From the NCBI GenBank assembly GCA_964581505.1, contig CAZOOR010000002.1:1-64000 (forward strand): a stretch of DNA of 64,000 bases, written 5' to 3'. Under the pieces are notes generated by a model that worked only from the letters and a program-made list of their open reading frames with translations, had not been told where the DNA came from and did no database searches. This DNA is from CAZOOR01 sp964581505 (lineage in GTDB: Bacteria; Bacteroidota; Ignavibacteria; Kapaibacteriales; UBA2268). Below are positions 54,000 through 62,649 of the stretch, in pieces; the stretch's first letter is position 1, and every line of letters begins with the position of its first letter. A program made the position numbers and the translations under genes.

Positions 54000-55031
54000 A
54001 TGTCAGGAAGTATTAACGAATACTTAATAGCAGAAAATAACACAGAACATCAGGAACACGGAACAGCGCAGACGACCGCACACACGGCTCATAGCGACGG
54101 CAATATACCTCCGAGCGAGGTATTCCCAACATTGCTTGGTACTTTGGGCGAACATAGAGAAATGACTTTCTATAATGTGCATATTTGCAACTTGCCTGTT
54201 ATTGTTTACGACAAAGATACAGGTCTATTAACTTATAGCTCTGTCGAATCTATGGAAAATGATGGAGTTTATACATTAGACCATCACACACACCAGATTG
54301 TTAAAAGTTCAAATCACGAATCACCTACACTTGATATGTCTATTACATCACTTGTAGTATTTGAATGGCTTGCTATGTTTTTTGTAATTCTTGTATTTTT
54401 AAAATCGGCAAAGAAATACAAAAAGAATTCAAAAGCCGCACCCAAAGGTTTGCAAAATATGATTGAAGCCGGCGTGGTATTTGTACGAGACGATATTGTC
54501 GGGCCTAATATTAACAATAAAGATGTCGTAAACAGATTGTTGCCATTCTTTGTTGTACTGTTTTTCTTCATATTATTTATGAATTTGATAGGTTTAGTAC
54601 CGGGAGGGCATACAGCAACCGGTTCACTTGCTGTAACTGCGGCTTTGGCTATATGCGCCTTTTTTATAATTAACGTTACACAAATTAGAGATGTTGGCAT
54701 TAAGGCATATTTGAAGCATTTACTCGGCGGAGCGCCAATTGCCTTGGCACCTATAATGATACCTATTGAGATATTGTCAATGTTTACAAAACCTTTTGCA
54801 TTGACAGTTCGTCTATTTGCAAATATGACAGCCGGCCACGTTGTGTTACTCTCACTGGTCGGATTAATTTTTTACTTTAAATCATTTGTAGTATCACCCG
54901 TATCGGTAGGATTTTCAATATTTATGTATTTCATAGAAATATTGGTTGCTTTCCTGCAGGCTTATATATTTGTAATACTCACAGCAGTATTTACAGGATT
55001 AGGTATGAGTCATGACCATACGGAACATTAA
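54000..55031 (+). CDS. atpB: F0F1 ATP synthase subunit a
   Basis: Subunit a forms the proton half-channels beside the c ring. The 343 residues have a long N-terminal periplasmic-facing extension rich in His (about 16-110: HQEHGTAQTTAHTAHSDG) before about five to six transmembrane helices. The essential Arg is in FTKPFALTVRLFANMTAGH near 263-281. Similar N-terminal extensions occur in Bacteroidota/Chlorobiota subunit a, so this is not damage. AGGA precedes the ATG. It is the first synthase core subunit after the AtpZ/AtpI-like pair. Confidence 0.96.
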   Translation: MSGSINEYLIAENNTEHQEHGTAQTTAHTAHSDGNIPPSEVFPTLLGTLGEHREMTFYNVHICNLPVIVYDKDTGLLTYSSVESMENDGVYTLDHHTHQIVKSSNHESPTLDMSITSLVVFEWLAMFFVILVFLKSAKKYKKNSKAAPKGLQNMIEAGVVFVRDDIVGPNINNKDVVNRLLPFFVVLFFFILFMNLIGLVPGGHTATGSLAVTAALAICAFFIINVTQIRDVGIKAYLKHLLGGAPIALAPIMIPIEILSMFTKPFALTVRLFANMTAGHVVLLSLVGLIFYFKSFVVSPVSVGFSIFMYFIEILVAFLQAYIFVILTAVFTGLGMSHDHTEH

Positions 55032-55088
55032 TTTGAGAATATGAATTTAAAATAAATGTTTTTCTTTTTTTATTTATAGGAGGTTATA

Positions 55089-55313
55089 ATGGATAATAGT
55101 TTAGCACACTTAGGAGCAGGTCTCGGAGCCGGTATTTCGGTTATCGGTGCAGGCATCGGTATCGGAAGATTGGCGTCAGCCGCTCTTGAAGCCGGCGCAC
55201 GCCAGCCCGAAGCTTCGGGTGATTCAAGAACAACGATGATTATTGCCGCCGCTCTTATTGAGGGCGTGGCATTGTTTTCTTGTGTTATCTGTATTTTATT
55301 AGCAGTTAAATAG
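55089..55313 (+). CDS. atpE: F0F1 ATP synthase subunit c
   Basis: The 74-residue hairpin proteolipid has two helices (about 5-33 and 49-73) joined by the polar loop ARQPEASGDSR. The ion-carrying carboxylate is Glu58 in AAALIEGVALF. It is followed by Gly-Val, not the Ser/Thr-rich pattern of sodium-binding c subunits, and helix 1 has no Gln partner, so proton coupling is likely. A strong AGGAGG ribosome-binding site lies 8 nt before the ATG. Two hairpins follow before atpF. Confidence 0.97.
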   Translation: MDNSLAHLGAGLGAGISVIGAGIGIGRLASAALEAGARQPEASGDSRTTMIIAAALIEGVALFSCVICILLAVK

Positions 55314-55323
55314 TGCAAACTCG

Positions 55324-55385
55324 GAGAGGGTACTTTCCGAAGTACCCTCTCACTTTAATTGAGTGCTTTCAAGGGTGTTTGAAAG
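55324..55385 (+). promoter_or_regulatory. Paired stem-loops between atpE and atpF
   Basis: A perfect 12-bp stem GAGAGGGTACTT (55324-55335) / AAGTACCCTCTC (55340-55351) with loop TCCG is followed by CTTTCAA (55366-55372) / TTGAAAG (55379-55385). The first has no clean T-run, so it is more likely an RNA processing, stability or attenuation element than a full terminator. It could favour atpE expression over the downstream subunits. Confidence 0.6.
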
Positions 55386-55450
55386 GAACTTTCTTGAATA
55401 CATTCAAAATATTGAAAAAGAAATTTATTAAATAAATTAGGTTGTTTTAA

Positions 55451-55945
55451 ATGGAAAACTTATTAAATATTTCACCGGGGTTGATGATTTGGACTTTGTT
55501 CAACTTCTTTATCGTTCTGTTTATAGTTATTAAATTCGGTGTAAAACCTATTGTTAATGGTTTAAACTCTCGCGAAAACAGTATCAAAGATGCAATTGAA
55601 CATGCAGAGAAAGCAAACTCAGAGGCACAAGCACTTCTCAAAGAAAGTCAGGAAAAACTCAGAAATGCCCAATCGGAAATGAGTGAAATCATTCAGAAGG
55701 GACGAGTTCAGGCTGAAGAAATGCTCAGAAAAGCCGGTGAAGATGCCGATAAAGTGAAAAAACAAAAAGTTGAAGATGCCGTAAAAGAAATTGAGAGAAG
55801 CAAAGATGCCGCAATTCATGAACTGAGAAAAGAAGTTGCTACTCTTGTTGTAGGTGCAACAGAGAAACTCTTAGACGAGACTTTGGACAAAGACAAGCAT
55901 TACAAGCTAATAGAATCTTATATTGAAAAATTACCAAAGAATTAA
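55451..55945 (+). CDS. atpF: F0F1 ATP synthase subunit b
   Basis: The 164-residue stator protein has a single N-terminal membrane helix (about 8-30, GLMIWTLFNFFIVLFIVIKF) and a long charged coiled coil (about 38-150, SIKDAIEHAEKANSEAQALL onward) linking the membrane to the delta subunit at the top of F1. Length and pattern are normal. It is preceded by the hairpin pair after atpE and followed 9 nt later by atpH. Confidence 0.95.
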   Translation: MENLLNISPGLMIWTLFNFFIVLFIVIKFGVKPIVNGLNSRENSIKDAIEHAEKANSEAQALLKESQEKLRNAQSEMSEIIQKGRVQAEEMLRKAGEDADKVKKQKVEDAVKEIERSKDAAIHELRKEVATLVVGATEKLLDETLDKDKHYKLIESYIEKLPKN

Positions 55946-55954
55946 TAAATTATT

Positions 55955-56494
55955 ATGACAGAACAAAGAGTATCATACAGATATGCAAAAGCCATAATCG
56001 AAACGGCTGAATCTGAGAAAATCACCGATTTGCTTTACAATGATTTTTTGTATGTTCGGAATATTTGTAATTCTTCGCACGAACTAACAACTATGGTAAA
56101 AAGTCCTGTTGTTCACGATAGGGACAAAGTTAAGATATTCAAAGAATTGTTTGAAAATAAAATCAATTCGGTTACTCTAAATTTCTTAAATTTCCTAATC
56201 GAAAAAGGCAGAGCCAACTATACACTGGATATTATTGTCCAATACGAAGAGTTGTACAATAAACTCAACAATAAAATTAAAGTTGATATTACTACTGCCG
56301 TTGAGCTGGACGAAGAAGCGAAGAATAACATCGTCAAGAAGATTGCAGAGAACACAGGGCAAACAATTTTATCAAAGTTTATTGTAAGCAAAGATATAGA
56401 CGGTGGGTTACTTGTTAAAATTCACGATTGGGTTTATGATGCAACCCTAAAAAGCCAGCTGAAGAATTTATACAATACTTTAGCACAAAATTGA
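55955..56494 (+). CDS. atpH: F0F1 ATP synthase subunit delta
   Basis: The 179-residue delta subunit caps F1 and joins the b stator. It starts RVSYRYAKAIIETAESEKI, contains TLNFLNFLIEKGRANYTLDIIVQYEELYN near 75-103, and ends with the family segment VKIAENTGQTILSKFIV...GGLLVKIHDWVYDATLKSQL. It ends 42 nt before atpA. Intact and of normal size. Confidence 0.95.
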   Translation: MTEQRVSYRYAKAIIETAESEKITDLLYNDFLYVRNICNSSHELTTMVKSPVVHDRDKVKIFKELFENKINSVTLNFLNFLIEKGRANYTLDIIVQYEELYNKLNNKIKVDITTAVELDEEAKNNIVKKIAENTGQTILSKFIVSKDIDGGLLVKIHDWVYDATLKSQLKNLYNTLAQN

Positions 56495-56536
56495 GAAGAA
56501 TATTATTAAAAATATAAAGAGTTAAGAGGATTTATA

Positions 56537-58096
56537 ATGGTAGATGTAAGACCGGAAGAAATTTCCGCAATATTAAGACGCCAGCTCTCAGGATTTGAAA
56601 GCGAAGCGGATATTTATGAAGTAGGTACAGTGCTACAAGTTGGTGACGGTGTGGCTCGTATTTACGGTTTGACAAAAGTTATGGCATCTGAACTTGTCGA
56701 ATTCCCAAACAATGTGATGGGAATGGTGCTAAACCTCGAAGAAGACAATGTCGGTGTGATGCTTTTTGGCGATGACAGTTTAGTTAAAGAAGGTGATACT
56801 GTTCGCCGAACAGGTAAGGTTGCCTCTGTTCCCATTGGTAATGGACTTTTGGGTAGAGTTGTCAATGCTTTGGGACAACCTATTGATGCTAAGGGTCCCC
56901 TAAATATTGATACTTATTATCCGATTGAAAGAAAAGCACCGGGCGTTATAGCACGCCAACCTGTGAAAGAACCGTTGCAAACCGGTCTGAAAGTAATTGA
57001 TGCTTTGATTCCTATTGGACGCGGGCAGAGAGAATTAATAATTGGCGACCGCCAAACAGGGAAAACAGCTATTGCATTAGATGCTATTATTAATCAAAAA
57101 TATACACATACAGAAGAAGCCAAAAAGAGCGGCGTAAAGCCTGTTTATTGTATTTATGTAGCTATCGGGCAAAAAGGCTCGACTGTTGCTAACGTGGTTT
57201 CTTATCTTAAAGAATACGGAGCATTAGATTATACGATTATCGTTGCCGCAAATGCTTCGGACCCTGCACCTATGCAGTATATTGCACCTTATGCAGGTTG
57301 CTCAATGGGCGAATTTTTCAGGGATAACGGAAAGGATGCACTTGTTATTTATGATGATTTATCAAAACAAGCGGCGGCTTACCGTCAGGTATCCTTATTG
57401 CTCCGCCGTCCTCCCGGACGCGAGGCATATCCCGGTGATGTTTTCTATTTACATTCAAGATTGCTTGAAAGAGCCGCTAAATTTTCTGATGAAAATGGCG
57501 GTGGTACACTTACGGCTCTACCTGTCATTGAGACACAGGCAGGAGACGTTGCGGCATATATTCCTACCAATGTAATTTCAATTACTGACGGTCAGATATA
57601 TCTTGAACCCAACTTATTCAATGCAGGTGTAAGACCGGCTATGAATGTAGGTATTTCTGTTTCACGTGTTGGTGGTAATGCACAGATTAAAGCTATGAAG
57701 AAAGTAGCAGGTCCATTGAAACTCGAACTTGCTCAATATCGCGAATTAGAGGCATTTGCTAAATTCGGCTCCGACTTGGATAAAGCCACTCAACAGCAAT
57801 TAAGACGTGGTGCTATATTGACCGAAATTCTAAAGCAAAGACAGTTTGTTCCAATTCAGGTTAATAAGCAAATTGCTTTAATTTGGACTGCAACTAACGG
57901 TTATCTTGATGAATTACCGGTTGAAGTGCTTGATAAATTTGAAACGGATTTCTTTGAATATCTTGAGAATAATGAAAATGCATTATTGGAATTGATTTCG
58001 GAGAAGAAAGAATTAGTTGATGAAGTTGTCAGTGCCTTGAAAAAAGCCGCCGATAATTTTGTCGGAATATTTAAAAGTTCAAATAATATAGAATAA
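56537..58096 (+). CDS. atpA: F0F1 ATP synthase subunit alpha
   Basis: The 519-residue non-catalytic nucleotide-binding F1 subunit has the P-loop [13 protein letters not shown] near 170-182 and the alpha-subunit signature around [20 protein letters not shown] near 294-313. The C-terminal residues end in an acidic/helical region ([15 protein letters not shown]). AGAGG lies 9 nt before the ATG. Its TAA is immediately followed, with no gap, by the ATG of hldD, so an LPS gene sits inside the synthase operon. The catalytic beta subunit (atpD) and epsilon (atpC) are absent from this cluster. Confidence 0.97.
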   Translation: MVDVRPEEISAILRRQLSGFESEADIYEVGTVLQVGDGVARIYGLTKVMASELVEFPNNVMGMVLNLEEDNVGVMLFGDDSLVKEGDTVRRTGKVASVPIGNGLLGRVVNALGQPIDAKGPLNIDTYYPIERKAPGVIARQPVKEPLQTGLKVIDALIPIGRGQRELIIGDRQTGKTAIALDAIINQKYTHTEEAKKSGVKPVYCIYVAIGQKGSTVANVVSYLKEYGALDYTIIVAANASDPAPMQYIAPYAGCSMGEFFRDNGKDALVIYDDLSKQAAAYRQVSLLLRRPPGREAYPGDVFYLHSRLLERAAKFSDENGGGTLTALPVIETQAGDVAAYIPTNVISITDGQIYLEPNLFNAGVRPAMNVGISVSRVGGNAQIKAMKKVAGPLKLELAQYRELEAFAKFGSDLDKATQQQLRRGAILTEILKQRQFVPIQVNKQIALIWTATNGYLDELPVEVLDKFETDFFEYLENNENALLELISEKKELVDEVVSALKKAADNFVGIFKSSNNIE

Positions 58097-59065
58097 ATGA
58101 TAATATTAACCGGCGGTGCAGGCTTTATCGGCTCTTGTTTCCTGAAAACATTGAACAGTAATGGTATTTACGATATCATTGTTGTAGATAGATTGGGAAA
58201 TGGGGACAAGTGGAAAAATATTGTCGGTAAACGATTTGCCGGATATTATCATAAAAACGAGTTCTTTGATGTTCTATTCGATGAGAAAAAAATAGCTAGG
58301 AATATTGATGCTATTATTCACCTCGGTGCTTGCTCTTCAACGACTGAATCCGATGTTGATTATATTATGAGTAATAATTTGAATTATAGTATCAAGTTAG
58401 CTACTTATGCCGCAGAGCATAGTATAAAATTTATTTATGCAAGTTCGGCGGCTACTTATGGAGATGGCTCAAAAGGTTATTCCGATTATTCCATTGACGA
58501 TTTGCAACCTCTCAATCCTTATGGATTGTCCAAACATTTATTTGATAGATGGGTTGTCGATAATGAACTTGACACAGAGTTTATCGGTGTTAAATTTTTC
58601 AATGTGTTTGGTCCCAATGAATATCACAAAGATGATATGTCATCAATGATATTCAAATCGTTCAATCAGATAAAAAACACAGGCAAGGTCAAGCTATTCA
58701 AATCAAATAGTCCCGACTACAATGATGGCGAACAGAAGCGTGATTTTGTCTATGTGAAGGACGCCACTAATGTTCTGTGGAAAATGCTTGCTAACAAAAC
58801 CGAAGCCGGTATATATAACCTTGGAACAGGGAAAGCACGCACTTGGAATGACCTTGTGAATGCAGTCTTCAATGCAATTGGCAGAGAAACAAATATCGAA
58901 TTTATCGATATGCCGAAAATTCTCGAAGGGAAATATCAGAACTTTACAGAAGCTGACATCAATAAACTCACTAATTCTCAATACGCAATTGAGTTCACCG
59001 AGCTTGAAGATGCAGTAGAAGATTATATAAAAAATTACTTGAATAAGAGTTTTAAGAACATATAG
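58097..59065 (+). CDS. hldD: ADP-L-glycero-D-manno-heptose 6-epimerase
   Basis: HldD makes the L,D-heptose donor for LPS inner core. The 322 residues are a short-chain dehydrogenase-type NAD(P) epimerase: MIILTGGAGFIGSCFLKTLN binds the cofactor, IIHLGACSST follows, and the catalytic Tyr142/Lys146 pair is in NPYGLSKHLFD. FNVFGPNEYHKDDMSS and DFVYVKDA match the HldD substrate region. It starts directly on the atpA stop codon and lies between atpA and atpG, an unusual placement. The 3' end is 24 nt before atpG. Confidence 0.93.
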   Translation: MIILTGGAGFIGSCFLKTLNSNGIYDIIVVDRLGNGDKWKNIVGKRFAGYYHKNEFFDVLFDEKKIARNIDAIIHLGACSSTTESDVDYIMSNNLNYSIKLATYAAEHSIKFIYASSAATYGDGSKGYSDYSIDDLQPLNPYGLSKHLFDRWVVDNELDTEFIGVKFFNVFGPNEYHKDDMSSMIFKSFNQIKNTGKVKLFKSNSPDYNDGEQKRDFVYVKDATNVLWKMLANKTEAGIYNLGTGKARTWNDLVNAVFNAIGRETNIEFIDMPKILEGKYQNFTEADINKLTNSQYAIEFTELEDAVEDYIKNYLNKSFKNI

Positions 59066-59089
59066 TTATTAAATCAGGAAATACTTTAA

Positions 59090-59971
59090 ATGGCAACATT
59101 AAGAGACATAAGACGTAGAATCACGGCGGTAAACAGTACTGCAAAAATTACGCAAGCTATGAAAATGGTATCAACGGCAAAATTGAAAAGAGCTCAGGAC
59201 GCTATTATATCCGCTCGTCCTTTTGCCGCAAAACTTGGCGATATTCTCACAAATCTCGTCTCGGAAATTGGCGATACATATTATCATCCTCTCCTTGAGA
59301 ACAGAAAAGAGGTTAGGAATATTGCTGTCATTCTCATCGCCGGCAATCGCGGACTTTGCGGTAGTTTCAATACGAATATTTTCCGCCACACAAACCAATA
59401 TATAAATGATGAAATTAAAAAAGAATATCCGAATGCGAACATTCATCTCTTCCCTATCGGTAAGCGTGCTTGTTCCTCTTTTAAAAATCCCGATATTAGT
59501 TCTACAAACAAATACCCGAATTTGTTAACAGAACTTAACTTTGCAAATGCAAAAGACGTTGTTGATACTGTTTCTGACGGCTTTGTAAACGGACAATACG
59601 ACAAAGTGGTTGTTAGCTACAATATGTTCAAAAATTTACTTGTTCAGATTCCTTCTATTGTTACATTGCTACCTATTGCTCCTACAAATGAAGAGGAAAA
59701 TAATACAAAATTCAATCTTGATTATATTTTTGAACCAACACAAAAAGAAATACTTGATGATTTACTTCCGCGTCATCTTGATATTCAGTTTTGGAGAACC
59801 GTATTAGAATCTAATGCCGCAGAGAATGCCGCAAGAAGAATGGCTATGGAAAATGCAACCAAGAATGCAAAGGAACTTTCGGAATATCTCGAAATGGTAT
59901 TCAACAAAGAACGTCAAGCGGCAATCACTACCGAAATGCTGGACATTGTCGGTGGTTCCAACGCTTTATAG
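59090..59971 (+). CDS. atpG: F0F1 ATP synthase subunit gamma
   Basis: The gamma subunit is the rotor shaft inside F1. The 293 residues begin ATLRDIRRRITAVNSTAKITQAM and have the family GLCGSFNTNIFRH near 87-99. They end with the conserved helix SNAAENAARRMAMENATKNAKEL and the tail RQAAITTEMLDIVGGSNAL. AGGAA precedes the ATG. It is separated from atpA by hldD. A terminator follows, ending the operon, so atpD/atpC lie elsewhere. Confidence 0.96.
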   Translation: MATLRDIRRRITAVNSTAKITQAMKMVSTAKLKRAQDAIISARPFAAKLGDILTNLVSEIGDTYYHPLLENRKEVRNIAVILIAGNRGLCGSFNTNIFRHTNQYINDEIKKEYPNANIHLFPIGKRACSSFKNPDISSTNKYPNLLTELNFANAKDVVDTVSDGFVNGQYDKVVVSYNMFKNLLVQIPSIVTLLPIAPTNEEENNTKFNLDYIFEPTQKEILDDLLPRHLDIQFWRTVLESNAAENAARRMAMENATKNAKELSEYLEMVFNKERQAAITTEMLDIVGGSNAL

Positions 59972-59988
59972 TGATTTATTCTAACTAT

Positions 59989-60023
59989 CAAAAGGACTAC
60001 TGTTTATCGGTAGTCCTTTTTCT
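59989..60023 (+). terminator. Terminator of the ATP synthase operon
   Basis: AAAAGGACTAC (59990-60000) pairs with GTAGTCCTTTT (60010-60020), followed by TCTTTT. It lies 18 nt after the atpG stop. Confidence 0.82.
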
Positions 60024-60094
60024 TTTAGTATTCGACTTTCTTACAGATTATTTACAAAAAATACTTTTTAAAATTATTTTTGAGTATATTTATT

Positions 60095-60102
60095 TATATT
60101 TG
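60095..60102 (+). promoter_or_regulatory. -7 promoter element before the OM barrel gene
   Basis: TATATTTG (TAnnTTTG) 27 nt before the ATG at 60129. A second overlapping candidate, TATTTTTG, lies at 60075-60082. Confidence 0.35.
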
Positions 60103-60128
60103 AATTGAGAATAAAATATTTTTAAAAT

Positions 60129-61052
60129 ATGAAATTTATCTTTATCATATTATTGTTTTGCTACACTCCCTATCGCTTTCTGAATGCACAGTGCGACTGT
60201 ACGGGTAATAGTGCGGAAATCGCTCTTTCCAATCTTAATGAGATTTATCATAATGATTCGCTAAGATATAATAATTTTTATATTAATTTACTATATAAAT
60301 ACACCTATGCCGATTCTTATTTTTTAAGAGATGTCAATATCGGCAGAGGAGCAATAAAAAGCATAGCCGCACATTTCTTAGACTTACGACTTAGCTACAA
60401 ATATAATTTTCGTTGGATATTTGACATAGAACTCGGATACTTTATTAACAAACGACAAACGGAAAATCTGAAAAACCAATCATTTAATGCGTCCGGTATA
60501 AGCGATTTATCAATTCTCGGACGATATATATTATGGAAAGATATTGCAAACAATTTTGAAATAAGCGGTGGTGGCGGTATTAAAGTTCCATTTGCTCACG
60601 AGGAAGCTACTATTCCTCAAAATATTCAACCCTCTACCGGCGCTTATGCCATATTGGCAAATATACTTGTAAAAAAATATTTTCCGGATTGGAATTTAGG
60701 ACTAATTGCCGGCAATCGTACCGACTACAACTTCGAGAATAAATGGAGATATAGATATGGTATATCAACAGTTTCATCAATAATTCTACTATATAACGCA
60801 GGCGAAACTATAAATATAGGGACTGAATTACGCGGTGATTTCAGAGGAAAAGATTATAACAAGGGTAAAAAAATATGCGGCTCAGGATTTATTGCTTTAT
60901 CCATAAGCCCCATTTTGCGAATTAATACAGGTAGATTTATTATAGGTTCGTTCTTTAATTATCCATTTTACCAATTCTATTTCGGAAAACAAATTGCAAA
61001 TAAATTTTCGTTTGGTATGAGTATTTCATACGGAACCAAATTATTTGACTAA
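60129..61052 (+). CDS. Secreted outer-membrane beta-barrel-like protein
   Basis: The 307-residue protein has a signal peptide (MKFIFIILLFCYTPYRFLNA, cleavage near 20) and then CDCTG. The rest is alternating polar/hydrophobic strands with many Tyr, Phe and Gly turns (LRLSYKYNFRWIFDIELGYF, GGGGIKVPFA, SIILLYNAG), as in a beta-barrel of about 12-14 strands. I recognise no family. It is convergent with dacB (their ends overlap by 4 nt) and follows the ATP synthase terminator. Function unknown; an outer-membrane channel is a guess. Confidence 0.6.
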   Translation: MKFIFIILLFCYTPYRFLNAQCDCTGNSAEIALSNLNEIYHNDSLRYNNFYINLLYKYTYADSYFLRDVNIGRGAIKSIAAHFLDLRLSYKYNFRWIFDIELGYFINKRQTENLKNQSFNASGISDLSILGRYILWKDIANNFEISGGGGIKVPFAHEEATIPQNIQPSTGAYAILANILVKKYFPDWNLGLIAGNRTDYNFENKWRYRYGISTVSSIILLYNAGETINIGTELRGDFRGKDYNKGKKICGSGFIALSISPILRINTGRFIIGSFFNYPFYQFYFGKQIANKFSFGMSISYGTKLFD

Positions 61053-62644
61053 CCTTCCTTATTAAAATAAAAGAACTGGGCTAGAATAATCCCCAATTGG
61101 TTTTCAATTTGTTTGTAAAGACCTACACTAGGTCCATTGAATATAAAACAAAAAGCAAGATTTTCACCGTCCAAAGTTCTTACAAAACCACACAGACCGC
61201 TTACATTTTTATGTGTACCGGTTTTTGCCTTTAAGTTATCGGCGGCAAGTGAATAACGCATTCTTTTTCTTAACGTTCCGTCCCTACCGGCAATGGACAA
61301 AGAAGAGTCAAGTATTGGTTTCATTATTTCCGAATTATATGTCTTTATAAGTAAGTTAATACTTGCATTAGCAGTTAATTTATTCCTACGGGACAGCCCT
61401 GAGCCATCATAAAGAACGCATTTGGAAAAATCAATCTCCATAGAATCAATAAGACTAATAATTATTTGTCGGCTTTCCTTTGCATTTTCAACCATTTTCC
61501 CGCTATTTGCACCAATTAATTTAAATATATTCTCAGCCAAATAATTATCACTATTTTTTAACGTAGGTGTTATTACATCAACTAAATATCTTTTATTTTC
61601 CGCTAACTGATATACCTCTGTCTTCACTTCAGAAATCTTTCCTACATTGAAAGTACCGCTTACTTTTATACCACTTCCATTTAGCAATCTAAGCAATGCA
61701 CCGGCTACAACTTCTTCTGGTTTGTCTATGTAATATCTGTAAGAGTAAGATAAATCAGCATTTATTGTACCTGAAGCAGTAAACACCTGCTGTCCCTTTG
61801 CATTTTTTCTATGCTTGATGTAAGATTTTCGCCGTCTCGTTGTTGATTGGTATTCAACCGGACCACCGTAATATGCCTTCTCTATTGTTTCATTCAAATA
61901 TGCTTTTTTCTTTTTTCTATGCTTAGGTCTTCCTTTTACTTTTGATTTGTTAATAATAATAAAAGCAGGGGACGGCGGGTCGGTTGTAATCAATGCTCTA
62001 CGGAATTTGCCCTGTGGATTGCCGTGTATTGTAACCGTAACAATATTATTATTGATTGAAAGCCCTGTAATCGCTTGTACTGGTTGTACTCTGTCCTTAT
62101 CGCCGCTATAATCCAGCCTGTCATAAATATCATCAAAATAAGAACCGTCCGCAATAATATTTCCTTTAATTTCTTTTATCCCTTTATTAGCAATTTCGGC
62201 AACCATAGAACGTAAATCATCAGTAGAAAACAATGGGTCGCCTGCACCCACTATGTACAAATCACCATTAAGAACTCCGTCAATTATATTCCCTGTATGA
62301 TAAATTTTTGTTTTATACTCAAAGTTCGTACCAAGTGTATATAGTGCCGAAAAACAAGTAAAAAGTTTTGTTAACGATGCAGGTGTTAGTGCCTTTCTTG
62401 TACTTTTCTTAAAGTAATACCTACTATTATCCAAAGAATAAACTGCTAAGGAATAATTAGTATTTTTGAATCCTGCACCTGTAATAACTCTTGAAATTTG
62501 ACCGGAGAGGAATTTCAATGATTTTAAAGTATCTTCATACGTAAATATATTGGACTTAAAAGAATTCTGTGAAAGAAGACTTAAGGAAAATATTCCTAAA
62601 ATAATAATACTAACAATTGCATTTTTTAATAATTTATTTCTCAT
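61049..62644 (-). CDS. dacB: D-alanyl-D-alanine carboxypeptidase/endopeptidase (PBP4, S13 family)
   Basis: This low-molecular-mass penicillin-binding protein trims or cleaves peptidoglycan peptides in the periplasm. The 531 residues have a signal peptide (about 1-26) and the penicillin-binding motifs SLTK (Ser90, Lys93), SGLSRRN (SxN region near 420) and AKTGTHKNVSG (KTG near 477). A large S13-type insert (about 130-340) is present and, unusually, carries Lys/Arg-rich patches (RPKHRKKKKAYL near 240 and TRRRKSYIKHRKN near 270). It starts 5 nt after the miaA stop, so the two are co-transcribed. Confidence 0.93.
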   Translation of the reverse strand: MRNKLLKNAIVSIIILGIFSLSLLSQNSFKSNIFTYEDTLKSLKFLSGQISRVITGAGFKNTNYSLAVYSLDNSRYYFKKSTRKALTPASLTKLFTCFSALYTLGTNFEYKTKIYHTGNIIDGVLNGDLYIVGAGDPLFSTDDLRSMVAEIANKGIKEIKGNIIADGSYFDDIYDRLDYSGDKDRVQPVQAITGLSINNNIVTVTIHGNPQGKFRRALITTDPPSPAFIIINKSKVKGRPKHRKKKKAYLNETIEKAYYGGPVEYQSTTRRRKSYIKHRKNAKGQQVFTASGTINADLSYSYRYYIDKPEEVVAGALLRLLNGSGIKVSGTFNVGKISEVKTEVYQLAENKRYLVDVITPTLKNSDNYLAENIFKLIGANSGKMVENAKESRQIIISLIDSMEIDFSKCVLYDGSGLSRRNKLTANASINLLIKTYNSEIMKPILDSSLSIAGRDGTLRKRMRYSLAADNLKAKTGTHKNVSGLCGFVRTLDGENLAFCFIFNGPSVGLYKQIENQLGIILAQFFYFNKEG

Positions 62645-62649
62645 AACTA

